The notes beneath the pieces were generated by a model. It saw only the letters and a list, made by a program, of their open reading frames with translations. It was not told the origin of the DNA and did not search any database. Of a stretch of DNA of 52,262 bases, positions 16,516 through 26,608 are shown piece after piece (positions within the stretch are counted from its first letter, which is position 1; every line of letters starts with the position of its first letter). The DNA is from Paracoccaceae bacterium. GTDB taxonomy: Bacteria > Pseudomonadota > Alphaproteobacteria > Rhodobacterales > Rhodobacteraceae. The stretch spans positions 1-52,262 of the forward strand of contig JAAZYV010000026.1 in NCBI GenBank assembly GCA_014239455.1. The letters are read 5' to 3'. The position numbers and the translations under genes are program-made.

Positions 16516-17658
16516 TCAATTAGATTCTTTGCTATCTAATGGCCGCCAAAGATGAGCTACGTCGTTACCAACCCTAAATGTCCTTTCAAGAGAAAATTTA
16601 GGAGATTCGGATAAGGTGGTACTCGATTTTATTATAGGATTAAATCCGTTTAAACCCTCTTTGTCTACAAGTATGCCTGCTGTAAAAAGAATCAATAAGT
16701 CTACCAAACCCTGATTTAACAACGAAGTAGCAAGATCACCACCTCCTTCAACCAGGATCCTGGTTAAACCTATGTTGGCTAACTTCATTGAAAGATCTGG
16801 CAAGTCAATTCCATTTTTTTGGTCCGCTCTTACACCAAGAGTGTTAACACTATTCTGGTTCCACTTTCTTAATGCTTTGGAGTCATATTTACGGTCATGC
16901 ACTATTATCAAATTTTTGTTTTTGTTATTTTTCGCAAAATTACTGGTTTTGGGTAGCGTCAACTCTCGATCAAGTATGATCTTTTTTGGAGATGGTAACA
17001 GGGAAAATTGGCCTCTTAAATTTAGATTAGGGTTGTCTACCAGAGCCGTTTTTTTCCCTACCATAACTGCATCATAGCGGGACCTTAAGAAATGAACCAA
17101 AGTTCGAGAATCATTTCCTGAAATCCAATTGCTTTCATTAGATCTGGTCGCAATCTTTCCATTTAAACTAAGCGCCAATTTTAATGCTATAAAGGGTCGC
17201 TTTTTTTCGGCAACCTTTAAGAAACCTTCTGCAAGTTTCCTAGCTTCTTTTGTAAGACAAGAGATTCTATCTACCTGTATTCCGTGTTCCTCTAATAGTT
17301 TAAAGCCATTACCACTTACTCTAGGATCAGGATCCTCCAAGGGACACACTACCCTTTTAATATTAGCTCTTATTAGCTCCACTGCACAAGGTGGAGCCTT
17401 CCCAAAATGGGAGCAAGGTTCTAATGTTATATAGGCAGTGGCTCCATCAGAAAGTTTACCAGCTTCTTTAATTGCATTGAATTCAGCATGGGGTCTTCCC
17501 CCAATCTCTGTGTATCCAGTTCCCACAATGGTACCATCTTTAACCAGCACACAGCCAACTGAGGGATTTGGCCATGTTTGGCCAATGGATCTATAACCGA
17601 CTGCTATGGCAAGTTTGGAGAAACGTACATCGACCTCTGTCGTATTTTTTTGACTCAT
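16516..17658 (-). CDS. ribD: Bifunctional riboflavin biosynthesis deaminase/reductase
   Basis: Deaminates and then reduces the pyrimidine intermediate of riboflavin synthesis. The N-terminal deaminase domain (about 1-145) carries the zinc motifs HAEFNAI and PCSHFGKAPPC. The C-terminal reductase domain has FIALKLALSLNGKIA, ISGNDSRTLVHFLRSRYDAVMVGKKTALVDNP and LVEGGGDLATSLL. Length 380 is typical. It follows nrdR by five bases, the usual alphaproteobacterial arrangement of nrdR with the rib genes. Confidence 0.95.
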   Translation of the reverse strand: MSQKNTTEVDVRFSKLAIAVGYRSIGQTWPNPSVGCVLVKDGTIVGTGYTEIGGRPHAEFNAIKEAGKLSDGATAYITLEPCSHFGKAPPCAVELIRANIKRVVCPLEDPDPRVSGNGFKLLEEHGIQVDRISCLTKEARKLAEGFLKVAEKKRPFIALKLALSLNGKIATRSNESNWISGNDSRTLVHFLRSRYDAVMVGKKTALVDNPNLNLRGQFSLLPSPKKIILDRELTLPKTSNFAKNNKNKNLIIVHDRKYDSKALRKWNQNSVNTLGVRADQKNGIDLPDLSMKLANIGLTRILVEGGGDLATSLLNQGLVDLLILFTAGILVDKEGLNGFNPIIKSSTTLSESPKFSLERTFRVGNDVAHLWRPLDSKESN

Positions 17659-17663
17659 TACTT

Positions 17664-18122
17664 TTATTTTAAATCTGGTCTTAATTCGGAGACAAACTCT
17701 TCAAAATCATCAGCTGCTTGAAAATTTTTGTAAACAGAGGCAAATCTGACGTATGCGACTGTATCGATTCTTGCCAGTGTTTCCATCACAATTTCCCCCA
17801 CTTTTTCGGAAGGTATATCTGTTTCCCCCAAGCTTTCTAACCTTCGTACTATCCCAGTAATCATCTGTTCAATTCTTTCAACTTCCAGGGGTCGCTTTTG
17901 TAAAGCTATTCTTACTGACCTTTCTAGCTTGTCTCGGTCAAAAATTTCTCTTCGATTATTCTTTTTCAAAATGATTAAATCTCGAAGTTGTACTCTTTCA
18001 TATGTTGTGAAACGTCCGGCACAGGCAGGACAAGATCTACGTCTTCTGATAGAGACATTATCTTCGGCCGGTCTACTATCCTTAACTTGAGTATCTGTGT
18101 TTCCACAAAATGGGCATCTCAT
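17664..18122 (-). CDS. nrdR: Transcriptional repressor NrdR
   Basis: ATP/dATP-sensing repressor of ribonucleotide reductase genes. The N-terminal zinc ribbon has C3, C6, C31 and C34 ([21 protein letters not shown]), followed by an ATP-cone domain with [27 protein letters not shown] and [13 protein letters not shown]. The 152 residues match the family. It lies 21 bases after rpoD and 5 before ribD, all on the minus strand. No NrdR box was searched for beyond the window. Confidence 0.95.
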   Translation of the reverse strand: MRCPFCGNTDTQVKDSRPAEDNVSIRRRRSCPACAGRFTTYERVQLRDLIILKKNNRREIFDRDKLERSVRIALQKRPLEVERIEQMITGIVRRLESLGETDIPSEKVGEIVMETLARIDTVAYVRFASVYKNFQAADDFEEFVSELRPDLK

Positions 18123-18143
18123 TTGGTTGCTCCTTTTTCAAGA

Positions 18144-20189
18144 TCAGGTATCAAGAAAACTACGAAGCTTTCTCGATCGGCTAGGGTGTTTCAATTTTCT
18201 CAATGCCTTTGCTTCAATTTGCCGTATTCTTTCGCGGGTTACACTGAATTGTTGTCCGACTTCTTCAAGTGTATGATCTGTATTAACACCTATTCCAAAT
18301 CTCATCCTTAATACTCTTTCTTCCCTAGGGGTTAGACTAGATAGAACGCGAGTAGTTGTTTCTTTTAAATTGCCTTGGATAGCATTGTCTAACGGAAGTA
18401 CAGCATTCTTATCCTCTATGAAATCACCAAGTTGGCTATCTTCTTCATCTCCAATAGGTGTTTCCAAACTAATAGGCTCCTTGGCAATTTTCATCACTTT
18501 TCGCACCTTTTCAAGGGGCATTTGTAGCTTAGATGATAGCTCTTCTGGTGTAGGTTCTCGGCCAATTTCATGGAGCATTTGCCTGCCTGTTCGTACAAGT
18601 TTGTTAATTGTTTCAATCATGTGTACTGGTATTCTTATAGTTCTAGCCTGATCAGCTATTGATCTTGTTATAGCTTGTCTAATCCACCAAGTCGCATAAG
18701 TCGAAAACTTATAACCCCTACGATATTCAAATTTGTCTACCGCTTTCATGAGACCTATATTCCCTTCTTGAATTAGATCAAGAAATTGTAATCCCCGATT
18801 AGTATACTTTTTTGCGATGGATATAACTAATCGAAGATTAGCCTCCACCATTTCTTTCTTGGCTGATCTAGCCTCCCTTTCACCTTTTTGTACCTGCTGT
18901 ACAATCCTTCTAAATTCAGGTATATCGATACCTATATACTGTCCAATCTCTACAACTTCAGTTCTTATTTCTTTAATTTTGTCGCTAAAGTTGTCAACAA
19001 AATGCCCCCAACCTCTAGTTTTAAGTTTAGCCACTTTCTCAAGCCAGACAGGATCCAGTTCGGAACCTTTATAATTTTCGATGAATTCACGTCTGTTTAT
19101 CCTAGATTGATCAGCCAATTTTACCAGGCTACTATCTAGTCCCATCATTTTCCGGTTTAGACCATAGAGTTGATCAATTAGAGCTTCAATTCTATTGTGG
19201 TGCAGATGAAGTGAATTAACTAATTCTACTATTTTTGTTCTCAATTCTTGATATTTTTTTTCTTCTCTGGATGTAAACGCAGTACGTTCCTTAAAAGCTG
19301 CGAGCATACGGTTATCCTGAAGGGAAGAAAGTTTGCTATAGGCATCTGCTATATTTTTCAATATTTCTAATACGTTAGGTTTTAGGGAGGTTTCCATGGC
19401 TGCTAGTGAAACATTAGTCTGATCCTCGTCGTAATCGTCAATTTCTGTATTACCATCTTCTTCTTGGTTTTCATCCTTATCGTTTTCAGGCGAATCTTCG
19501 GGGCTTTGGGCTTTTTCAGCAATATCAGAAGAGGAATGTTTTTCGAGGGCTTCAGTTAGTTCGAGATCCGTTTTGTTTAATGAAGAAGCAACATCTGTTG
19601 GACCATCCTCTTCAGAAAAGCTGTCAAAAGTGGCATCGAGATCTATAACATCACGAAGCATTATTTTTTCTTCAAGAAGCTCTTCGCGCCAAATAGTAAT
19701 GGCTTGGAAGGTCAAAGGACTTTCACAGAGACCATCTATATAGGTATTCTTCCCAGCTTCAATTCTTTTTGCTATTGCTATTTCACCTTCTCTTGACAAC
19801 AGCTCTACAGATCCCATCTCTCTTAGATACATCCTTACAGGGTCATCAGTACGATCCATATTTTCTGATGCAGGGGACGCTGCCACTAGTTCTTTCGAAC
19901 CTTCGTTTTCCTTAGGTGTCAGTTCAGGAGAATCTTGATTGTCTTCTTGATCTTCTTCACTATCAATTACTGTTATACCCATCTCGGAAAGAGTAGTCAT
20001 AACATCCTCAATTTGTTCAGAGCTCATTTCCCCAGGGGGCATAGATTCGTTTAGTTCAGTGTACGTTACGTAACCTTTAGATTTACCTTGTGCTAACAAC
20101 TTTTTTAATGAACTCTGGTTCATATCTAAGGGTGAACTGGAAGTTTCTTCCTCTTTTTGGTTCTTACTTTTTTCTGGTCCGTTCCGCAT
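18144..20189 (-). CDS. rpoD: RNA polymerase primary sigma factor (sigma-70)
   Basis: Housekeeping sigma factor. From the N-terminus: region 1.1 ([22 protein letters not shown]), region 1.2 ([30 protein letters not shown]), a long acidic non-conserved insert (about 190-270, rich in D, E and S), region 2 with [41 protein letters not shown], region 3, and region 4 with [17 protein letters not shown]. Length 681 is typical of the alphaproteobacterial form. It is 55 bases downstream of dnaG, the conserved macromolecular-synthesis arrangement. Confidence 0.96.
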   Translation of the reverse strand: MRNGPEKSKNQKEEETSSSPLDMNQSSLKKLLAQGKSKGYVTYTELNESMPPGEMSSEQIEDVMTTLSEMGITVIDSEEDQEDNQDSPELTPKENEGSKELVAASPASENMDRTDDPVRMYLREMGSVELLSREGEIAIAKRIEAGKNTYIDGLCESPLTFQAITIWREELLEEKIMLRDVIDLDATFDSFSEEDGPTDVASSLNKTDLELTEALEKHSSSDIAEKAQSPEDSPENDKDENQEEDGNTEIDDYDEDQTNVSLAAMETSLKPNVLEILKNIADAYSKLSSLQDNRMLAAFKERTAFTSREEKKYQELRTKIVELVNSLHLHHNRIEALIDQLYGLNRKMMGLDSSLVKLADQSRINRREFIENYKGSELDPVWLEKVAKLKTRGWGHFVDNFSDKIKEIRTEVVEIGQYIGIDIPEFRRIVQQVQKGEREARSAKKEMVEANLRLVISIAKKYTNRGLQFLDLIQEGNIGLMKAVDKFEYRRGYKFSTYATWWIRQAITRSIADQARTIRIPVHMIETINKLVRTGRQMLHEIGREPTPEELSSKLQMPLEKVRKVMKIAKEPISLETPIGDEEDSQLGDFIEDKNAVLPLDNAIQGNLKETTTRVLSSLTPREERVLRMRFGIGVNTDHTLEEVGQQFSVTRERIRQIEAKALRKLKHPSRSRKLRSFLDT

Positions 20190-20244
20190 TTGACCTCAAG
20201 TCCAATTTCATTTTTTTTACATCGAATCAGCACTCTTTTCCATG

Positions 20245-22251
20245 CTAGTGATTCGTTTTTTTCTTTGACTTTGTCTTAATCCAGATTTCATCTTTTATCA
20301 AATTGTTGATTTCTTTAATATCCTCTTCCAAAGTTTTTTTCTCTAAAGTGTTAGGAATGGATTTCCCACTCTGAGCATGGTGTAAGAATTTGTTAGCTTG
20401 TCCGAGTCGCCATGTTAATGTTTCATCATTTTTTTCTCGAATGTCCTCTTGGGCATCAGCTAATTCTTGTATCAAGTTCTGCTTTGCTATTTTTCGGGTT
20501 AAAACATCGTCTAAAGTCATTTGAGCCTCATCAAATGAGGAAAATTCATTTAGAAATGGGTTTACTTGCAGATGTCCCGTTGAGATAAGCTGCTGATACA
20601 CATCTTGGCCACTCATTTCGTTCAATTTATCTACCAGCTCTTTGCGGTCCATTTTTCTATTTGTATTTAGCAAAATGATATTTTGATAGATTGTTTTGAG
20701 ATCCTTGAAAAGAAAGGTTATTTCATTTAATTGAGCAGCAAAGTGGGTGATTAAGTTTGGATGGTTGATCAATGAAATAACAATGGCGGTTTCTTGAAAG
20801 CGTGATTCCATAGAGTCCGGTTTGGTGTTGCTGCCAAGTAAAGATTCCTTTGCATTTTTAGTAGGCTGGTTGGTTGGATATCTAAATTTATTTTTGTTGT
20901 TTCCAACCCTATCATATTGAGGTGTTTTTGATCCCATTAGGAAATCTGAATAACTATTTACACTCATACTAAAAAGTTTCTTCTTAAGTTCGTAAAATGC
21001 AGATGAGAAATGATTTCTGAGGTTGGTATTACTTATGTCTTTCAAAATAGCATTGATCCTATTTTCTAGAGACGCACGATTTTCAGGAGTTTTATAAGTT
21101 TTATCCTTAGTTTCATGTTCCCAAATGATTTCAAGAAGAGATTGTGGCTTTTCAAGAATATTTATCATTGTTTCTTTCCCAAACTTTGAGACTAAATCAT
21201 CTGGATCCAGTCCTGCAGGTAATTTACATGCTTGGATTGTTCTTTCCGCCGAAATAAATGGGAGTGATAAAAATGCTAACCGAGCTAATGCTCTTTCTCC
21301 AGATGAATCACCATCAAAAGCAAATATTGGAGCACTAGACAAGCGCCAAATTTTTTGTAGTTGATCTGAAGTCACAGCTGTTCCCAGAGGAGCCACACAA
21401 TTCTTTAGTCCGATCTTACTGAGCGCAATCACGTCCATATAGCCCTCTACTACAATAACATTATTTTCTTTCTGCATGGGCGAGACAAAATTATTTTGAT
21501 TAAAAAGGAGTTTACCTTTTTGAAAAATTTCCGTTTCAGGTGAATTCAGGTACTTTGCTTGAGCTGAGCTACTTAGGGCTCTACCTCCTAAACCAACTAT
21601 TTCACCCCTTTGGTTTATTATAGGAAAGATTATCCGATTTCTAAACCGATCGAAGACTTCACCGTGATCATTTTGCGCACATAAACCACTGTTTATTATA
21701 ATATCTTGAGCGTATCCTTGGTCACTAAGGTGATTAAAAAGATTTTTCTTGCTCTCGGGGGCAAAGCCTAGTTGAAAATCAGCTATTAATTTTTTTGACC
21801 CTATTCTATTTTCCAGGAAATCTAAAGCACTTTTAGATTGGCTTTCCTTTAGGTGATTAATGTAAAACTTCACAGCCAAGTTATGAATACTCAACATTGC
21901 TTCCCGATTTTTCCTTTGAGCAGATCCTTGTTTAGGCTCAAAGTTATTAGGAATTTGCAATCCAGCTTCCAAGGCTAATCTTCTAATGGCGGAAATAAAG
22001 TCTAGATTCTCAGTTTTTCTTAGGAAGGTAATACAGTCTCCTTTTTCGTGACAACCAAAACAATAATAAAATCCCTTTATGTCATCCACTTTAAATGAGG
22101 CTGTTTTTTCGTCATGGAAAGGACAACAGGCCCAAAAATTACCTTTACTTTGGTTCGATTTCTTATTGTCCCAACTTACTTTTTTTCCTACTAGTTCAGC
22201 TAAAGATAATTTATCTCTCAATTCCTGGATAAAAATGTTTGATGCAATCAT
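20245..22251 (-). CDS. dnaG: DNA primase
   Basis: Makes RNA primers for replication. The N-terminal zinc-binding domain has the CHC2 pattern (CCPFHDEKTASF ... YYCFGCHEKGD). The TOPRIM core shows GRFRNRIIFPI-type sequence FDRFRNRIIFPIINQRGEIVGLGGRAL, then VVEGYMDVIAL and the metal-binding FDGDSSGERAL. The C-terminal helicase-interaction region is divergent. The 668 residues are slightly longer than average. It heads a minus-strand run dnaG-rpoD-nrdR-ribD-ribE-ribBX-ribH-nusB. Confidence 0.95.
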   Translation of the reverse strand: MIASNIFIQELRDKLSLAELVGKKVSWDNKKSNQSKGNFWACCPFHDEKTASFKVDDIKGFYYCFGCHEKGDCITFLRKTENLDFISAIRRLALEAGLQIPNNFEPKQGSAQRKNREAMLSIHNLAVKFYINHLKESQSKSALDFLENRIGSKKLIADFQLGFAPESKKNLFNHLSDQGYAQDIIINSGLCAQNDHGEVFDRFRNRIIFPIINQRGEIVGLGGRALSSSAQAKYLNSPETEIFQKGKLLFNQNNFVSPMQKENNVIVVEGYMDVIALSKIGLKNCVAPLGTAVTSDQLQKIWRLSSAPIFAFDGDSSGERALARLAFLSLPFISAERTIQACKLPAGLDPDDLVSKFGKETMINILEKPQSLLEIIWEHETKDKTYKTPENRASLENRINAILKDISNTNLRNHFSSAFYELKKKLFSMSVNSYSDFLMGSKTPQYDRVGNNKNKFRYPTNQPTKNAKESLLGSNTKPDSMESRFQETAIVISLINHPNLITHFAAQLNEITFLFKDLKTIYQNIILLNTNRKMDRKELVDKLNEMSGQDVYQQLISTGHLQVNPFLNEFSSFDEAQMTLDDVLTRKIAKQNLIQELADAQEDIREKNDETLTWRLGQANKFLHHAQSGKSIPNTLEKKTLEEDIKEINNLIKDEIWIKTKSKKKTNH

Positions 22252-22308
22252 TTAAAGTATCTATTTTTTGTAACCAATTTACATATATAAATTTGCATTT
22301 ATAGTAAT

Positions 22309-22656
22309 TCATTCAGAGTTCACGAGTTTAACAGATTTTCGGGATATTTCCATACCATCTTCCAACTCAATAATTAGGATTTCTTGTCTTCCATTTCTTG
22401 AATTAACTAGCAAATAGATTCTGTTATCATTAAGATAAATTGACTCAACTTTGCTGCGGTTAGGAATATATAAGGATTCAGGTGCGATAATCCTTGATAT
22501 TTTGCTTTCAGTATCAAAAAAAAATTTCTTTACTATTATAGCTACTATTATAGAAATACCGAGAATCATGACTATTAGTAATACTTTTACTAAAGCTCCA
22601 AGTAGTCTCAAGTCCCCTTGGGGAGTATATTGAACATCAATAGGCTTTTGTTCCAT
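22309..22656 (-). CDS. Small single-pass membrane protein (DUF6476-like)
   Basis: About 115 residues with one strongly hydrophobic helix near residues 20-43 (LLGALVKVLLIVMILGISII) and a hydrophilic C-terminal part ending in short strands. The layout (N-terminal helix, then ..IYLLVNSRNGRQEILIIEL..) resembles DUF6476 proteins that sit opposite rluD in alphaproteobacteria, and that is the position here. The frame opens with an ATG at 22668, which would overlap the rluD start by 14 bases; the second ATG at 22656 is preferred. Function unknown. Confidence 0.65.
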   Translation of the reverse strand: MEQKPIDVQYTPQGDLRLLGALVKVLLIVMILGISIIVAIIVKKFFFDTESKISRIIAPESLYIPNRSKVESIYLNDNRIYLLVNSRNGRQEILIIELEDGMEISRKSVKLVNSE

Positions 22657-23704
22657 GGCATCCTCCAATACTTTTCAGAATAAAATTTTACGTATAGTTA
22701 TCAAAGAGCCTAATGGTAGATTAGACAAAGTAATTGTTAATTCAATACCAGAAGATGTAGGCTTATCCAGATCACGAGTCAAAAACTTAATCAAGTTCGG
22801 TGCCATTAGGACTGAAATAGGGAACAACAAAATCCATCAGAAATATCAGCTTCAAAAGCACGAAGCGTTACTTATAGATCTGATTGAACCTTCAGTTTCA
22901 ATAGCATTACCAGAAGATATACCTTTGGAAATTGTTTTTGAAGATGATCATTTAATCGTGATAAATAAACCGCCGGGATTGGTAGTACATCCAGGATCAG
23001 GAATATACGGGGGAACACTTGTTAATGCTTTGCTGAATCACTGTGATAAATTGGCAGACGTTGGAGAAAATGATAGGCCTGGGATAGTTCACAGGCTGGA
23101 TAAGGACACTTCTGGACTTTTGGTGGCAGCAAAGTCAAATCATGCATATTTAGGTTTGACCAAACAATTTGCTCAGCACACTGCCAGAAGGCAGTACCTG
23201 GCCATATTATGGGGTCTTCCAGATCTGAGCAATACTCATTTAGGGAATAAAAATCTATTGTCTTTGGAAGAGAAAGGAGTTTTTAAAATTGAAGGAAATG
23301 TTGGTCGGCATCCGGTTCACAGAAAAAAAATGGCTCTGAGAAAAGATGGAGGAGGCAAAGAGGCTTTAACTAAGTACAAGATATTGAGAACCTTTGTCTA
23401 TAAAGATACCCCCATAGCCTCCTTAGCTAGTTGTTGGTTGGCAACTGGTCGAACGCATCAAATAAGAGTTCATATGGATGCTATAAACCATGGTGTTGTA
23501 GGAGATTTATTATACCGATCAGGAACGAAATCTAATCTTGATTTGTCAAAAATACTTGGAGCAGTTTATGATACTTTCAAGCGTCAAGCTTTACACGCCG
23601 AGAAGCTTTCTTTTGAACATCCGGTTAGCAAAGAGCATTTACAGTTTGAGGTTTCTCCACCGAAAGATTTTTATAAACTGCTAGAAGCATTTGAGAAATT
23701 ATAA
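22655..23704 (+). CDS. rluD: Ribosomal large-subunit pseudouridine synthase D
   Basis: Makes pseudouridines 1911/1915/1917 of 23S rRNA helix 69 in the well-studied homologues. An N-terminal S4-like RNA-binding domain (RLDKVIVNSIPEDVGLSRSRVKNLIKFGAI) is followed by the catalytic domain with VVHPGSG, the motif GIVHRLDKDTSGLLVAAKS containing the catalytic Asp, and CWLATGRTHQIRVHMDAINH. Length 349 is typical. The start ATG touches that of the divergent membrane-protein gene, and no clear ribosome site is seen. Confidence 0.93.
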   Translation: MASSNTFQNKILRIVIKEPNGRLDKVIVNSIPEDVGLSRSRVKNLIKFGAIRTEIGNNKIHQKYQLQKHEALLIDLIEPSVSIALPEDIPLEIVFEDDHLIVINKPPGLVVHPGSGIYGGTLVNALLNHCDKLADVGENDRPGIVHRLDKDTSGLLVAAKSNHAYLGLTKQFAQHTARRQYLAILWGLPDLSNTHLGNKNLLSLEEKGVFKIEGNVGRHPVHRKKMALRKDGGGKEALTKYKILRTFVYKDTPIASLASCWLATGRTHQIRVHMDAINHGVVGDLLYRSGTKSNLDLSKILGAVYDTFKRQALHAEKLSFEHPVSKEHLQFEVSPPKDFYKLLEAFEKL

Positions 23705-23727
23705 TTAAGTGGTTTTTAGGAAGACTA

Positions 23728-23755
23728 TTGATTTTTGTAACTAGGCGCTTATATA
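23728..23755 (+). promoter_or_regulatory. Candidate sigma-70-type promoter for rpoH
   Basis: TTGATT (23728-23733), a 16-base spacer and TATATA (23750-23755) lie about 56 bases ahead of the rpoH start, inside the 107-base rluD-rpoH gap. Both hexamers are close to the consensus. No heat-shock-type promoter was recognised. Confidence 0.4.
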
Positions 23756-23811
23756 CATGTTAATCACGTACATGATGATCGTAGATTAAGTAATTCTATT
23801 GTGGAGATAGT

Positions 23812-24690
23812 ATGAGTAAAAATAGGTTACCGGCTCTTAGTGAGGGCGGTTTGTCAAGTTACTTAAATGAGATAAAGAAGTTTCCTATGTTGACTTCTGA
23901 GGGAGAGTTTATGTTGGCAAAGGCTTGGGTGGATCGCGAAGATAGGAAGAGTGCGCATAGATTGGTGACTTCTCATTTGAGGTTAGCTGCCAAGATAGCC
24001 CTTGGTTATAGAGGCTATGGCCTGCCAATTAATGAGGTAGTATCTGAAGCAAATGTTGGTTTAATGCAAGCTGTGAAAAGATTTGATCCTGATAAAGGCT
24101 TTAGATTGGCGACCTATGCTATGTGGTGGATTAAGGCTAGTATACAAGAGTACATCCTAAGAAGTTGGAGTCTTGTAAAAATGGGTACTACTAGTGCACA
24201 AAAAAAGCTGTTCTTTAATCTGCGCAAAGCAAAAATTAAAATTGGAGTAATGGAAGAAGGTGATTTACGTCCAGAGAATGTTAAGAAGATAGCCGAAAGC
24301 TTGAATGTAAGCCATGAGGAAGTCATTTCCATGAATAGGCGAATGGCGGGAGGAGATTCGTCATTGAATGTTTTAGTAAACACCAACAATGAAGGAACTT
24401 TAGAATGGCAAGATTGGATAGAGGACGAAAATTCTGATCATGCTACTAAGTTTGCAGATCAGGACGAGTTAAATAACCGCAAAAAACTCCTGGAAGGTGC
24501 CTTAACGTCTCTAAATCAAAGAGAATGTGAGATTATTACTAAGCGAAGGTTAATGGATGATCCGCTAACATTAGAAGAGCTAAGCGGTGAGTATAATGTT
24601 AGCCGGGAACGTATTAGGCAGATAGAAGTTAGAGCTTTTGAGAAGTTACAAAAAAAAATGTGTGAGTTGGCTCAACTTGAAGTAGTTTAG
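23812..24690 (+). CDS. rpoH: RNA polymerase heat-shock sigma factor (sigma-32)
   Basis: Alternative sigma factor for chaperone and protease genes. It shows SYLNEIKKFPMLTSEGEFMLA (region 1.2), VSEANVGLMQAVKRFDPDKGFRLATYAMWWIKASIQEYIL (region 2), the RpoH-specific SLVKMGTTSAQKKLFFNLR stretch, and region 4 ending in [18 protein letters not shown]. At 292 residues it has normal size. A GGAG ribosome site lies six bases before ATG. It follows rluD, as in many alphaproteobacteria, and is closed by a hairpin terminator shared with pepF. Confidence 0.96.
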   Translation: MSKNRLPALSEGGLSSYLNEIKKFPMLTSEGEFMLAKAWVDREDRKSAHRLVTSHLRLAAKIALGYRGYGLPINEVVSEANVGLMQAVKRFDPDKGFRLATYAMWWIKASIQEYILRSWSLVKMGTTSAQKKLFFNLRKAKIKIGVMEEGDLRPENVKKIAESLNVSHEEVISMNRRMAGGDSSLNVLVNTNNEGTLEWQDWIEDENSDHATKFADQDELNNRKKLLEGALTSLNQRECEIITKRRLMDDPLTLEELSGEYNVSRERIRQIEVRAFEKLQKKMCELAQLEVV

Positions 24691-24725
24691 TAAGTTTGCT
24701 AAGGAGTTATTATATTTCAGTGACC

Positions 24726-24743
24726 AGAACCCCCTAGGGTTCT
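24726..24743. terminator. Bidirectional hairpin terminator between rpoH and pepF
   Basis: AGAACCC (24726-24732), loop CCTA, GGGTTCT (24737-24743): a perfect 7-bp GC-containing stem in the 56-base gap between two convergent genes. The + side is followed by a pyrimidine-rich TCTTCAT rather than a pure T-run. Position and symmetry suit a terminator serving both strands. Confidence 0.6.
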
Positions 24744-24746
24744 TCT

Positions 24747-26531
24747 TCATGAAAGACTTTCAAGCTCATCGATTAAATTTTTCAATACATTAATGCCTTT
24801 CTCCCAAAAATGTTTCTTAGAAATATCTAAGTCAAAGGGGCTAAGAAGCTCATTGTAGTTTTTAGAACCTCCCGCTGAAAGCATTTCCAAATACTTATCT
24901 TGAAAACCAGGCATGCCAGATTGGTAGGTTGAATATAATGCATTAACCATTCCGTCACCAAAAGCATAAGCATAAACATAAAAAGGTGAATGTATGAAAT
25001 GAGGAATATAGACCCAAAAATATTGATATCGACTGTCGTAATCAAAGCATTCCCCAAGACTTTCTTTAGAAATATCCATCCAAATTCTTGAAATTGAATC
25101 TGTTGTAAGTTCGCCATTTTTTCGTTGATCATGCACCCTGCATTCGAAATCGTAAAAAGAAATTTGTCTGACAACGGTATTGATGATGTCTTCTATTTTC
25201 CCCGCTAATAAATATTTCCGTTGAGTTCGGTTTTTCTCTTCTTTCAGAATTCTTTCAAAGACCAGCATCTCTCCAAAAACCGAGGCTGTTTCTGCCAAAG
25301 TCAATGGTGTTGTTGAAAGAATTTCTCCTTGCTTAGATGCAAGCACTTGGTGAATACCGTGACCAATTTCATGGGATAAGGTCATGACATCACGATTGTT
25401 TCCAAAGTAATTAAGGAGAATATAAGGATGTACATCAGTCACTGTTGGATGACTAAAGGCGCCGGGTGTTTTCCCAGAAGAAATACCAGCATCAATCCAC
25501 CCTTTCTCAAAAAAATCCTTAGCTATTTCACCCATTTTAGGATTAAAGTCAGTATAGGATTCTAGCACCAAATGTTTTGCTTGATCCCAGCTAATCCGGG
25601 ATTGTCTTCCACCCTTAAAGGGTGCGTTCCTATCCCAAATTTTGAGCTTTCCCCCCCCCATCAGCTTTGCCTTCAACTGATAATATTTGTGAGAAGTCTC
25701 CGAGTAAGAACCTACTACTGTATCACGAAGATTTACTATAATTTTAGGATTAATATCGTTAAGTAGGTGTCTAGATTGAGTCGGTGTTTTGAAATTTCTC
25801 CAGTTATCTTCAATCTGTTTTTCTTTAGCCAGACTATTCGTGATTCGTCCAAATATTTTCAAATTTTCCTGGAATCTCTTTGCCAACTGTATACCTGCAG
25901 ATTCTCGTATTCTTGAATTTGGGTTCTGAAAAAGGTTTAAGGTTTCTTCTAGACCATACTTCTTCCCAGTCATCTCGACATTGATTTCAGAAATTGTTTC
26001 GTCAAAAAGTTTACTCCAGGCATTTCTGGAGGCTGATGCATACTCATTTAAAAGATTTTCTAACTCTTCCGATAGTTGATACGGTTTCATCGCTCTAGTT
26101 TTTTCAAAGAAAATTTTGTACCTGTTAAGACAACTTTTTTTTGAAACGATCTTTCTGTAATGCTTGTCATTCATTTGATTTATTTCGAGCGGGATAAAAA
26201 GTATCCTGGAATTGAATTTTGTCAGCTTTTCTTGTACATCAGATAAAAATTTAATTCTGTCCTGACAGGTAGTGATCTGGCAGTGCATTAGTTGAGCAAA
26301 GGACAAAAGTCTTCCACTTTTTCGTCCTAAGTTTTCCCAATCTCTAAATAGTTTTTCAAAGCCTTTTTCGTTGAGTTTTGAAATCTTGCCTCGATAGTTT
26401 CTCCGGAATTTTTTAGTCATTTGATTCACCTTCATGAGATCTTTTTCAACCTCCGGTGAATCGATTGTAGGATAAAGGTCAGCTAAATCCCAAGAGGGAA
26501 GCTTTTGTTTATTTATTTCTAAATCAGTCAT
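24747..26531 (-). CDS. pepF: Oligoendopeptidase F, M3 family metallopeptidase
   Basis: Cytoplasmic zinc peptidase cleaving medium-length peptides. The active site is LSHEIGHGIHQ (H387, E388, H391) with the third ligand E414 in LAETASVFGEM, followed by FYVYAYAFGDGMV and the YLEMLSAGGSKNYNELL end typical of the clade. Length 594 matches. The start has an AGGAG about ten bases upstream. No signal peptide. Together with the yej importer at 31935-37545 and the 5-oxoprolinase remnant it suggests peptide use, although the three are not one operon. Confidence 0.93.
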   Translation of the reverse strand: MTDLEINKQKLPSWDLADLYPTIDSPEVEKDLMKVNQMTKKFRRNYRGKISKLNEKGFEKLFRDWENLGRKSGRLLSFAQLMHCQITTCQDRIKFLSDVQEKLTKFNSRILFIPLEINQMNDKHYRKIVSKKSCLNRYKIFFEKTRAMKPYQLSEELENLLNEYASASRNAWSKLFDETISEINVEMTGKKYGLEETLNLFQNPNSRIRESAGIQLAKRFQENLKIFGRITNSLAKEKQIEDNWRNFKTPTQSRHLLNDINPKIIVNLRDTVVGSYSETSHKYYQLKAKLMGGGKLKIWDRNAPFKGGRQSRISWDQAKHLVLESYTDFNPKMGEIAKDFFEKGWIDAGISSGKTPGAFSHPTVTDVHPYILLNYFGNNRDVMTLSHEIGHGIHQVLASKQGEILSTTPLTLAETASVFGEMLVFERILKEEKNRTQRKYLLAGKIEDIINTVVRQISFYDFECRVHDQRKNGELTTDSISRIWMDISKESLGECFDYDSRYQYFWVYIPHFIHSPFYVYAYAFGDGMVNALYSTYQSGMPGFQDKYLEMLSAGGSKNYNELLSPFDLDISKKHFWEKGINVLKNLIDELESLS

Positions 26532-26608
26532 TTAGGATTCACTCCTGTGGTAGATCAGCAATACTATGTTTTACTAAAGGTGCATATTTGGTTACATAAA
26601 TTATAAAG